A stretch of 64,000 nt of DNA from Pseudomonas syringae. GTDB taxonomy: Bacteria > Pseudomonadota > Gammaproteobacteria > Pseudomonadales > Pseudomonadaceae. The notes under the pieces were generated by a model. That model was not told the DNA's origin. It saw only the letters and a program-made list of their open reading frames with translations, and did not search any database. The stretch spans positions 2,696,501 to 2,760,500 of the forward strand of contig NZ_CP066265.1 in the NCBI RefSeq assembly GCF_023278085.1, written 5' to 3'. The position numbers and the translations under genes were made by a program. Positions 36,514 to 43,846 of this stretch are shown piece after piece (within the stretch, counting starts at the first letter, position 1; each line of letters begins with the position of its first letter).

Positions 36514-36534
36514 ATAGTTATGTCAATTAACTAT
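36514..36534. promoter_or_regulatory. MarR-type operator ATAGTTA-N7-TAACTAT
   Basis: A perfect seven-base inverted repeat with a seven-base spacer, 54 bp upstream of ech and ~140 bp upstream of the divergent MarR gene. Its right half (AATTAACTATT, 36525-36535) recurs at 38615-38625 before the porin and transporter genes, so one regulator may control both sites. Confidence 0.6.
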
Positions 36535-36671
36535 TATTCAGATCAAACAAAATCCCGGCACTCACTCCGGATATGTCGGTCACAATCACGTATGCCCATA
36601 GCCATCATCTGCCAACCCCGGCAAACTGCAGGGCTCACCTGCTGAACCACAATAAAAGGACCGCATTTTCA

Positions 36672-37160
36672 ATGGCCAAGCCATCCGACTTCGACGACGT
36701 CTGCCAGGCGACTGCACAGATTGAAGAGGCTCCGTCACCTACAGACTCCGCACTGGATGATCTGATCGGTTACGCCATGCGTCGGGCTCAACTCAAGCTA
36801 TTCCAGAACCTGATCGGGCGCCTTTCGGCACACGATCTGCGGCCTGCCCAGTTCTCCGCGCTGGCGATCATCGAACAGAATCCTGGCCTGATGCAGGCTG
36901 ATCTTGCCAAGGCGCTGGCGATAGAGCCGCCGCAGGTGGTGCCATTGCTCAACAAACTTGAAAACCGTGCGTTGGCTGTGCGGGTGCGCTGCAAGCCGGA
37001 CAAGCGCTCATACGGCATCTTTCTGAGCAAGAGCGGTGAAACGTTGCTGCGCGAACTGAAGCAGATCGCCATCGACAGCGATCTGGATTCCACCTCAGCG
37101 CTGAACGATCAGGAACGCCAGGACCTGCTGCGACTGCTGAAAAAGGTTTACCAGTCATAA
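36672..37160 (+). CDS. MarR-family regulator (FerR-like)
   Basis: A 162-residue MarR protein: helices plus a winged HTH (QFSALAIIEQNPGLMQADLAKALAIEPPQVVPLLNKLE, then a wing with CKPDKRSYGIFLS). In ferulate clusters this regulator represses ech-vdh-fcs and is released by feruloyl-CoA. Divergence from ech with a perfect dyad between them supports this. The ATG at 36672 is preceded by AAAAGGA at slightly long spacing. Confidence 0.87.
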   Translation: MAKPSDFDDVCQATAQIEEAPSPTDSALDDLIGYAMRRAQLKLFQNLIGRLSAHDLRPAQFSALAIIEQNPGLMQADLAKALAIEPPQVVPLLNKLENRALAVRVRCKPDKRSYGIFLSKSGETLLRELKQIAIDSDLDSTSALNDQERQDLLRLLKKVYQS

Positions 37161-37175
37161 GCCGTCGGGCACCCA

Positions 37176-38489
37176 TTACCAGATGGGCAGGCTGTACTGC
37201 ACCACAAAGCGCGTCTGGTTCTCATCGCGAAAGGCCGCACCTGCCGGGAAGTCATTGCGATAAATGGATTTGCGAGCCAGCAGGCTGACATTCTTCAGCG
37301 GCCCGCTTTGCACCACATAACCCAGCTCCATCTGAAACTCGCGTTCCTTGCGGTCATCGGCATTGAAAGCGGCCAGCTCGATATTATCGCCGCGCACATA
37401 GCGCAGCCGACTGCGCAGGCCGACGATGCCCAAAGCCGTGAAGTCGTAATCATAAATGGCCTGCCATGTGCGCTCTTTGGCATTGAGGAAGTCTGAACTC
37501 ATGGTCATTTCGCTCAACCCCATCAGTTCGGTGCCGGACACGTAAGGCGTCGCTGTATCGCCACTGGAATGCATATAGCCGAGGCTGACGCTGTGCCCGC
37601 CAAGCCTGTAGCCCAACAGCGCCGAGAGGTTCTGGTTGTCCACCTCGCCAGCCTTTGCGCTGCCAGTATCACGGCTGAAAAAGCTGCGTAGATCCGTGGT
37701 CAATACGCCGTCACCTATCGGCAGTTTGTGCAGCATGGCAAGCGTATCCTGCGTGTAAAGGTCGTCCACTTCGGCGTGATAGGCGCGCACGCCAAGTTCC
37801 TTGTTTATCTGGTAGTCACCCCCGGCATAGTCCATGTGGGATGAAGTTGCCGCACCATTGAAGCGCCGATTCGGTGAGGCAATGCTGATCGCCTGATAAT
37901 TGCTGGAGTCACGCTTGTTGACGCGATCGATGTAGCCCGCGTTCAGGGTCAGCCCATCGATTTCCTTTGAGGTGATGGTCGTACCGCGAAAGGTCTGGGG
38001 CAGCAACCGTGACGGGCTGGCAAACGCAAATGGCAGGAAAATCGACACGTCGCCGGTCTTGACCGTGGTTTCACTGAGCTTGAGCTTGCCCGTCAGCGCC
38101 AGCCTTGAATATTCGTCGGCGGCTCGCCCGTCGCTGGCGGAAACCGGCAGCAATTCGGTGCCGCTGCGATCCGGCGCGGAATCCAGTTTGACGCCCACCA
38201 AGCCCCGCGTATCGAGACCGAAACCCACTGGCCCGTTGGTAAAACCCGACTCCATATTCATGATGAAGCCCTGCGCCCACTCTCGCGTAGCGGTCTTCGC
38301 GCCCTCATCCTTGTAATCGCGATCCATGTAGTAGTTACGCAAGGTCAGCGTACCGTGGCTGTCTTCCAGAAAGCCCTGGGCCAGTAATGGATCGGGAAAC
38401 ACACTGATGCCCAACAGGCCGAGCGCAATGCCTCGATATTTGCCAGACGAATTTAAAGCGGGTACAGCCCCACGGGTGAGCTTCGGCAT
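37176..38489 (-). CDS. OprD-family outer membrane porin
   Basis: A 437-residue OprD-type porin with signal region (GIALGLLGISVFPDPLLAQG) and mature start FLEDSHGTLTLRNYYMDRD, REWAQGFIMNMESGFTNG, GFGLDTRGLVGV, and C-terminal FVVQYSLPIW. Its place in the ferulate cluster suggests uptake of hydroxycinnamates or vanillate (VanP/OpdK-like subgroup). It has a strong A-rich Crc-type motif close to the ATG, and it is convergent with the MarR gene. Confidence 0.9.
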   Translation of the reverse strand: MPKLTRGAVPALNSSGKYRGIALGLLGISVFPDPLLAQGFLEDSHGTLTLRNYYMDRDYKDEGAKTATREWAQGFIMNMESGFTNGPVGFGLDTRGLVGVKLDSAPDRSGTELLPVSASDGRAADEYSRLALTGKLKLSETTVKTGDVSIFLPFAFASPSRLLPQTFRGTTITSKEIDGLTLNAGYIDRVNKRDSSNYQAISIASPNRRFNGAATSSHMDYAGGDYQINKELGVRAYHAEVDDLYTQDTLAMLHKLPIGDGVLTTDLRSFFSRDTGSAKAGEVDNQNLSALLGYRLGGHSVSLGYMHSSGDTATPYVSGTELMGLSEMTMSSDFLNAKERTWQAIYDYDFTALGIVGLRSRLRYVRGDNIELAAFNADDRKEREFQMELGYVVQSGPLKNVSLLARKSIYRNDFPAGAAFRDENQTRFVVQYSLPIW

Positions 38490-38502
38490 GATCGGTGTCC
38501 AG

Positions 38503-38517
38503 TTATTGTTGTTGTTT
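38503..38517 (-). promoter_or_regulatory. Crc/Hfq-like CA motif upstream of oprD
   Basis: The minus strand reads AAACAACAACAATAA, several overlapping AAnAAnAA matches, 13 bases before the ATG at 38489 and overlapping the ribosome-binding region. Confidence 0.6.
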
Positions 38518-38792
38518 CTGGATTCGGTCCGGCATTACACAGGTCCGTGGACTGAGAATTGAAAGAATCAGCGCCGCCGTCAATGCAGAGTGATCGATAA
38601 TCGAACATTAATGAAATTAACTATTTAAACGCCCTCGGCAAATAGATCTCTTAACTCTATGTTTTTAAAGCGCTAAATCATTAATTTCAGGAGCAGATAG
38701 CTCAGCTTCATTTTTTAGTTATTTTTGTTACCTTGATAAATACCTGTCCCGACGCTGTGATCAGCGTTCACCTACAGGCTTCGCCATCCGAC
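38518..38792. promoter_or_regulatory. AT-rich divergent control region (oprD / MFS)
   Basis: There is no gene in this ~300-bp gap. It is markedly AT-rich between 38590 and 38745, unlike flanking DNA. It contains AATTAACTATT (38615-38625), identical to the right half of the MarR-type operator at 36525-36535, within ATTAATGAAATTAACTAT. A second TTAGTTAT lies near 38716. These probably form the control elements for the porin and the divergent aromatic-acid transporter. Confidence 0.5.
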
Positions 38793-38803
38793 AAAAACAA
38801 CAA
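38793..38803 (+). promoter_or_regulatory. Crc/Hfq-like CA motif upstream of the MFS gene
   Basis: AAAAACAACAA matches AAnAAnAA and abuts the GAGG ribosome site at 38805-38808, with the ATG at 38815. Binding here would directly occlude the ribosome site. Confidence 0.6.
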
Positions 38804-38814
38804 TGAGGCTTGCC

Positions 38815-40023
38815 ATGAACCGTTCGCTGCGTCGCTCGACGCTGACTATCGTCTTGTGTTTTATCGTTGCGCTTATCGAGGGATTCGACCTGCAGGCTGC
38901 CGGTACAGCAGCGGCAGGCCTGCGCGAGACCTTCGCACTTGACCCGAAAATGATGGGCTGGGTATTCAGCGCCGGCATCATCGGCCTTCTGCCGGGGGCT
39001 TTTTTCGGCGGCTGGATCGCTGATCGTATTGGTCGCAAGAAAATCCTTGTCAGTGCAGTGCTGCTGTTTGGGGTCTTTTCATTGAGCACGGCCTACGTCG
39101 ACACCTTTTCCGGTCTGTTGCTGGTGCGCTTCATGACCGGCCTGGGGCTGGGCGCTGCCCTGCCCAACCTGATTGCGCTGTGCGCAGAGGCCGTGAGCGA
39201 ACGTCACCGCGGAGTCGCCATCAGCGTCATGTACTCGGGCGTTCCGTTGGGCGGCGCACTGGCCGCCGTGGTGGCGATGTTCACCAGCGAACACTGGCAG
39301 ACAACCTTTATCGTCGGCGGCCTGGCGCCTCTGCTGGTGGTTCCGCTGATGATCCTGTTGCTGCCTGAATCCAGCGCCTTCAAACAGCAGACGTCTGCGG
39401 TTCGGCACTCAGCCGTCAGCGCGCTGTTTGGCGAAGGCCGTGGCCGTACAACAGTGGCGCTGTGGGTTGGCTATTTCTTCACACTGACCGTCATGTACAT
39501 GCTGCTTAACTGGTTGCCTTCGCTGCTCATTGGTCAAGGCTTCAGCAAACCACAGGCGGGCATGGTGCAAATGCTGTTCAACATCGGTGGAGCGCTGGGT
39601 TCATTACTGGGCGGCGTGCTGCTGGACCGCTGCAACGGCATCAAGGTGGTGCTGTTTGTCTACGCAGGTCTGCTGGCTGCGCTGGCCGGTGTCGGGCTGT
39701 CGGCCGGTATCGTGCCGATGGCGGTCGCCGGGTTTGCTGCCGGGGTGTTTGTCATCGCTGCGCAATTGGTGCTCTATGCCCTGGCACCGCCCTCCTACCC
39801 CACCTCGGTGCGCGCCACTGGCGTCGGCGCTGCGGTGGCAATCGGTCGTTTGGGCTCGGTCGCAGGTCCACTGGCTGCCGGGCAGCTGCTGGCGGCTGGC
39901 GCCGGAACTGCCGGCGTGCTGCTGGCAACATCGCCAGGTCTGGTGATTGCGGCACTGGCGGCGATCAGCGTGTTGTCGCGATCGCTGCCCGTCGGGAAGC
40001 GCGAGTTCAAAACGGCAGGCTGA
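38815..40023 (+). CDS. MFS transporter, aromatic acid:H+ symporter (PcaK-like)
   Basis: A 402-residue, 12-helix MFS protein of the AAHS family. Helix 1 carries the family motif EGFDLQAAGTAA with the acidic residue needed by PcaK-type carriers, the 2-3 loop has GGWIADRIGRKK, and helix 4-5 has YSGVPLGGALAAV. In this cluster it probably imports ferulate, coumarate or vanillate. The ATG at 38815 has GAGG six bases upstream; an ATG at 38803 is less likely. Confidence 0.9.
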   Translation: MNRSLRRSTLTIVLCFIVALIEGFDLQAAGTAAAGLRETFALDPKMMGWVFSAGIIGLLPGAFFGGWIADRIGRKKILVSAVLLFGVFSLSTAYVDTFSGLLLVRFMTGLGLGAALPNLIALCAEAVSERHRGVAISVMYSGVPLGGALAAVVAMFTSEHWQTTFIVGGLAPLLVVPLMILLLPESSAFKQQTSAVRHSAVSALFGEGRGRTTVALWVGYFFTLTVMYMLLNWLPSLLIGQGFSKPQAGMVQMLFNIGGALGSLLGGVLLDRCNGIKVVLFVYAGLLAALAGVGLSAGIVPMAVAGFAAGVFVIAAQLVLYALAPPSYPTSVRATGVGAAVAIGRLGSVAGPLAAGQLLAAGAGTAGVLLATSPGLVIAALAAISVLSRSLPVGKREFKTAG

Positions 40024-40051
40024 TCGCAGTCGGCTCTCGTACCGGCGCTCC

Positions 40052-40187
40052 GCACTCAGCGTTATACACAGTGAGCTTGCTCGCGAAGAGGCCGGTACAG
40101 CCGCGTCGCGAACAAGCGAAGCGTCGCCCGGTTCGCTCTACGGCCTTCGGCCAGAATCAAAAGCGACTTGTGTATCACGCTGAGTGC
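40052..40187. repeat. REP element inside an 18-bp inverted repeat
   Basis: The arms at 40052-40069 and 40170-40187 are inverted copies with 17 of 18 bases matching. They enclose GTGAGCTTGCTCGCGAAGAG (REP consensus core) plus CGCGAACAAGCGAAGCG and GGCCTTCGGCC palindromes. It sits between convergent genes. It is probably a P. syringae-type intergenic repeat cassette and may also act as a terminator. Confidence 0.75.
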
Positions 40188-40218
40188 TACGCATGGGCAC
40201 GAGAGTCGTCTGTGAAAG

Positions 40219-41166
40219 CTACAACTTGTGCAGGAAATTCAGTACCAGTTTATTGCCTTCGGTACGGTTCTCCGCGCCCTGTTCGAAGTAGCTGTTGACC
40301 GACAGCACGTTTTCTTTGCTGAACGCATACAGAAACCCCGGGCCGATGGCCCAGACTTTTTCCTTGCGGCCGCTGACGTCGTGGCCATCTACCTGAGTGT
40401 CGGTGAATTGCTTGAGCCAGTAACCGTTCAATCCCAGTGACAGTTGCTCGGTCACGGCATATTGCAGGGTCAGGTTGGCATGCAATGCCTGACCCGCCTG
40501 GGTGTCGGAGACGTTTCCGAAACCTGCCTGCGGGTCGTCGTTCTTGCCGTTCCACAAATACATGAAACGCCCGCTGGCCGACCATTTTGGCGAAAACCAG
40601 TACGTCGCAGCGTAGTACGGGTTGAAGGACCAGAAATGACTGCCAGGGTTGATCGAACGATTACGGTTGTAGGCACCCACCGGAACGGAGATATCCGCTT
40701 CGATGCGCTGAGTCAGCAACGGGCTGCCGTCAGCGCGAGTCAGGGTCGGCAGTTGCAGAAACGGCCCGATGACCACATCGCCAAAACCGGCTCGCGAGCT
40801 CAGCACCGTGTTGTCCAGCCCATCGTCCACATCGACATGGGCCAGTGACGTGTTGATCGCGGTAATCCCCGGCATCGCGCCGTTGGCCAGTGGCTGGCCG
40901 ACATAAATGATCTGCGTCGTCATCGCCAGAACATCGACGTCCTGTTTGGGAAGTTGCAGCTTATTGCCGTTGACGTCGTTGAAACGGTCGGCCCTGGAAG
41001 CGATGAGGTACTCCTCCAGATACCAGCCCGGCCCCGCCGGGGCTGGCGACCCGTCGTAGAAACTGGTACTGCCCAGGTTCAGGCCAGGCAAATCATAGGC
41101 AAACGCGGTCGATGACAAGGCAACCAGTGAAGTGGTCGCAACGGTACGCAAGATAGACTTCTGCAT
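40219..41166 (-). CDS. SphA/MetA-family outer membrane channel
   Basis: A 315-residue protein with signal peptide (TVATTSLVALSSTAFAYDLPG) and the conserved N-terminus YEPGxxxx-like GLNLGSTSFYDGSPAPAGPGWYLEEYLIASRADRF of the phenol-degradation MetA/SphA family. Alternating beta strands continue to the end (NKLVLNFLHKL). These proteins are thought to act as outer-membrane channels for hydrophobic aromatics. It is downstream of calA on the same strand and has its own A-rich leader motif. The likely cargo is coniferyl alcohol or a similar phenylpropanoid. Confidence 0.8.
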   Translation of the reverse strand: MQKSILRTVATTSLVALSSTAFAYDLPGLNLGSTSFYDGSPAPAGPGWYLEEYLIASRADRFNDVNGNKLQLPKQDVDVLAMTTQIIYVGQPLANGAMPGITAINTSLAHVDVDDGLDNTVLSSRAGFGDVVIGPFLQLPTLTRADGSPLLTQRIEADISVPVGAYNRNRSINPGSHFWSFNPYYAATYWFSPKWSASGRFMYLWNGKNDDPQAGFGNVSDTQAGQALHANLTLQYAVTEQLSLGLNGYWLKQFTDTQVDGHDVSGRKEKVWAIGPGFLYAFSKENVLSVNSYFEQGAENRTEGNKLVLNFLHKL

Positions 41167-41182
41167 CTTGTGATTCCTGTAC

Positions 41183-41198
41183 TTATTGTTGTTATTTT
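41183..41198 (-). promoter_or_regulatory. Crc/Hfq-like CA motif upstream of the channel gene
   Basis: The minus strand reads AAAATAACAACAATAA, the closest of all to the known Crc target pattern in Pseudomonas aromatic genes, ~16 bases before the ATG at 41166 and upstream of AGGAA. Confidence 0.6.
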
Positions 41199-41250
41199 CA
41201 AGCGCCCGGACGTCGCGACCGCGCCGTCAGGGTTGCAGCCTGCAAGGCCG

Positions 41251-42018
41251 TTACACGTAAGACGCTGCCAGCCCCCCGTCCACTGGCAGGTTGACGCCGT
41301 TGACCCAGCGCGACGCGTCGGAACAGAGAAACGCGATCACCGCCGCCACTTCATCGGCCAATGCCGGGCGCTTCATGTGCAGGCTGTCGCGGGCGACCCG
41401 TTCTTCACCGACCATGCTCACAAAATCGTCCAGAATCGGCGTGAACACCGGCCCCGGCGCGACGCAGTTGACCCGAACCGCTTGCTCGCGAAACCACTCC
41501 TGCGACTGCTGAAAACTCCAGACAATCAATGCTTCCTTGAAATACTGGTAACAACTGTCCTGCGCGACCGGATTGGCCGCCAGCCACTTCTGCCCTTCGC
41601 TGTAGCTCTCAGTGGCCGCCAGCGCCTTGTGCAACTCCAGACGCTCGGCCCATTGCGAACCCAGTATCGACGAGACATTGACGATGCTGCCGCCCGGCGC
41701 CATGCGCGGCAGCAGACGCTGGGTCAGATGCCGCAAGCCGAGGTAGTTGATCTCGGCCACCGCCTTGACCGGCGCGGTGCCGGGCACGCCGGCAATGTTG
41801 CACAGCCCGTCGATCTGCCGGGGCAGACGCTCGACCAGCGCATTGATGCTGTCCGGGTCGCCCAGGTCGGCCTGAAAAAAGCCGTCCACGGTGAGTTGCG
41901 GTTCATGTCGGTCGATGCCAATGACTCTGGCGCCCTGGAAGCGAGCCAGGCGCGCCACCTCCGCGCCGATGCCGGATGACACGCCAGTGATGATCAGTGT
42001 TTTGCTGTTCAGGTTCAT
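41251..42018 (-). CDS. calA: coniferyl alcohol dehydrogenase (CalA-type SDR)
   Basis: A 255-residue SDR, the same length as CalA of Pseudomonas sp. HR199. It has ITGVSSGIGAEVA, the shortened CNIAGVPGTAPVK region, SSILGSQWAERLELHKALAA and a catalytic YxxxK in YQYFKEAL, followed by NCVAPGPVFTPI. It oxidises coniferyl alcohol to coniferyl aldehyde with NAD+. It is directly downstream of an aldehyde dehydrogenase behind a sigma-54 promoter, so the two make ferulate from coniferyl alcohol. Confidence 0.88.
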   Translation of the reverse strand: MNLNSKTLIITGVSSGIGAEVARLARFQGARVIGIDRHEPQLTVDGFFQADLGDPDSINALVERLPRQIDGLCNIAGVPGTAPVKAVAEINYLGLRHLTQRLLPRMAPGGSIVNVSSILGSQWAERLELHKALAATESYSEGQKWLAANPVAQDSCYQYFKEALIVWSFQQSQEWFREQAVRVNCVAPGPVFTPILDDFVSMVGEERVARDSLHMKRPALADEVAAVIAFLCSDASRWVNGVNLPVDGGLAASYV

Positions 42019-42030
42019 AATCGCGCGCTC

Positions 42031-42043
42031 TTATTGTTGTTTT
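42031..42043 (-). promoter_or_regulatory. Crc/Hfq-like CA motif upstream of calA
   Basis: The minus strand reads AAAACAACAATAA, an AAnAAnAA match, 12 bases before the calA ATG and just upstream of the AAGAG ribosome site. Confidence 0.55.
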
Positions 42044-42082
42044 GAATCACGTCTTGCCTAAAAACAGAAACTGCCGTGAAGC

Positions 42083-43564
42083 TCAGAAGGGATAGGTCGG
42101 GGCCTTTTGCTTGACCGTCACCCACTGCCATTGACTGTACTCATCCCAGTCCGAAGGGCTGCCCGCGCTGCCGCCGTTGCCCGATGCACCCCGGCCGCCG
42201 AACGAATTGACACATTCATCCGCCACGGTCTGGTCATTGATGTGCAACATGCCGCACCTGAGCCGGTCGCCAATCGCCATCGCTCGTCCTACATCAGGCG
42301 AAATGACGGCGGCCGCCAGGCCGTATTCCGAGCGATTGGCCAGTTCGATGGCTTGCTCATCGGTGGCGAAGCTCGCCACGACAGCCACCGGCCCGAATAT
42401 TTCCTCTTCGAACGCACGCATGCCGGGCTTCACACCGCTGAGCACGGTCGGCCGGTAGAACAGGCCGTCGTATTCGCCACCGGTTTCCAGTTGAGCACCT
42501 GCGTGAAGGCTTTCGCTGACCACCTGGTGGACGTGCTGTAACTGCCGCTCGTTGATCAGCGGGCCCAACGCCGCTTCACCACGCGCCGCATTGCCCACCG
42601 TCAGCGCCCGGGCCTTGTCCGCCAGCTTGCGGGTCAGGCTGGCAGCGATCGACTCGTGAACCAGAATCAGCCCGGTTGCCATGCAGATCTGCCCCTGATG
42701 CAGCCAGGCACCGAACGCAGCATTGCTGGCGGCCAGATCCAGGTCAGCGTCTTCGAGGATAATCAGTGGATTCTTGCCGCCCAGTTCCAGCGAGACCTTT
42801 TTCAGATTGCGCCCGGCCGCTTCGGCGACTTTACGTCCTGCGGCCGTCGAGCCCGTGAATGTGATCATGCGCACGTTGGTATCGCGACACAGCGCCTCGC
42901 CTGCGTCCGCCCCGCCCGGCAGAACGTGCAGCAAGCCCTTGGGCAGGCCCGCCTCCTCGAACAACCGGGCGATCAGAAACCCGCCACTGACAGGGGTCTG
43001 CGGGTCAGGTTTGAGTACCACGGCATTGCCAGCGGCCAGCGCCGGGGCGACCGAACGCAGGGACAGCACCAGCGGAAAATTGAACGGCGAGATGACCCCG
43101 ACGACGCCATGCGCAACTCGACGCGCATAGGACAGACGCCCTGCCGCACTAGGCAGCATCAGGCCGTGACCATGCGCCTGCGAGAGCATGCCCGCCGCCT
43201 GGCGCAGCAGCACGATGCATTCGTTCACTTCATGCTGCCCCTTGTGCAGGCTGCCGCCCGTTTCGCGGGCAACGTACAGCGACAATTCATCGTACGCACA
43301 CACCGCATGATCGGCCGCGAGAAGAAAGATTTCGGCTTTTTCGCGCGGCCCCATGGCCGCCCAAGCTGGCTGGGCAAGCGCGGCTTCGCGGCAGGCAACC
43401 GCAATATCGGCTGCGTCCGCCATGGCAGTGTTCATCAGCAATTGGCCGGTTGCCGGTTCGATGACCGGCAAGCGTGGCGCGGAAGAAGGAATCCAGCCGC
43501 CATTGAAGACGCATTCGGCTTCAATCGCGCGTTGCAAAAGAGGGGTGGCATCAAACGCTGACAT
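42083..43564 (-). CDS. aromatic aldehyde dehydrogenase (benzaldehyde/coniferyl aldehyde type)
   Basis: A 493-residue ALDH with general base E260 (LELGGKNP), catalytic C294 (GQICMATGL), SPFNFPL and FTGST motifs. By sequence it belongs to the benzaldehyde dehydrogenase branch; its position upstream of calA points to coniferyl aldehyde to ferulate (CalB role). The ATG at 43564 is used because a sigma-54 promoter at 43641-43656 lies inside the longer frame to 43666. It is the first gene of the operon controlled by the XylR-type activator. Confidence 0.87.
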   Translation of the reverse strand: MSAFDATPLLQRAIEAECVFNGGWIPSSAPRLPVIEPATGQLLMNTAMADAADIAVACREAALAQPAWAAMGPREKAEIFLLAADHAVCAYDELSLYVARETGGSLHKGQHEVNECIVLLRQAAGMLSQAHGHGLMLPSAAGRLSYARRVAHGVVGVISPFNFPLVLSLRSVAPALAAGNAVVLKPDPQTPVSGGFLIARLFEEAGLPKGLLHVLPGGADAGEALCRDTNVRMITFTGSTAAGRKVAEAAGRNLKKVSLELGGKNPLIILEDADLDLAASNAAFGAWLHQGQICMATGLILVHESIAASLTRKLADKARALTVGNAARGEAALGPLINERQLQHVHQVVSESLHAGAQLETGGEYDGLFYRPTVLSGVKPGMRAFEEEIFGPVAVVASFATDEQAIELANRSEYGLAAAVISPDVGRAMAIGDRLRCGMLHINDQTVADECVNSFGGRGASGNGGSAGSPSDWDEYSQWQWVTVKQKAPTYPF

Positions 43565-43640
43565 GTTCAGACTCCGGCTTTTATGGTTGTAATCGCCTGC
43601 ACTCCATTCGACTGGACAGCACGCGCCGTACTTGTTCCAC

Positions 43641-43656
43641 AGCAAAGCCTGTGCCG
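43641..43656 (-). promoter_or_regulatory. sigma-54 promoter of the aldehyde dehydrogenase-calA operon
   Basis: The minus strand reads CGGCACAGGCTTTGCT: GG and GC of the -24/-12 elements are separated by exactly ten bases (GGCAC-N5-TTGCT). Transcription would start near 43630, ~65 bases before the ATG at 43564. The adjacent divergent gene encodes a sigma-54 activator. Confidence 0.8.
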
Positions 43657-43771
43657 GGATTGCCACGACGTTGTCATATTAGCGCTGAGCCGCTCTAGCA
43701 AAGGGCCTTGCGACCATTAAACCTTTTTTAAAAACTAAAAAGATAACCAGGCCGGCTCCCCGGACTTGCTC

Positions 43772-43817
43772 ATTTGATCAGCTCGTGATTAATAACCCGC
43801 AAGCCACATGATCATTT
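43772..43817. promoter_or_regulatory. putative activator binding sites (UAS) for the XylR-type regulator
   Basis: Two TGATCA cores in ATTTGATCAG (43775-43780) and CATGATCATTTG (43809-43814) are 34 bp apart, about three helical turns. They lie 120-160 bp upstream of the sigma-54 promoter, where XylR/DmpR upstream activating sites are normally found. Confidence 0.45.
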
Positions 43818-43846
43818 GAATACTATCGCCGGTCCGAGGTCAGAGC

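Noticed and set aside
42083..43666. Longer start of the aldehyde dehydrogenase
   Set aside because: The sigma-54 promoter lies inside that extension, and the family begins near MSAFDATPLL.
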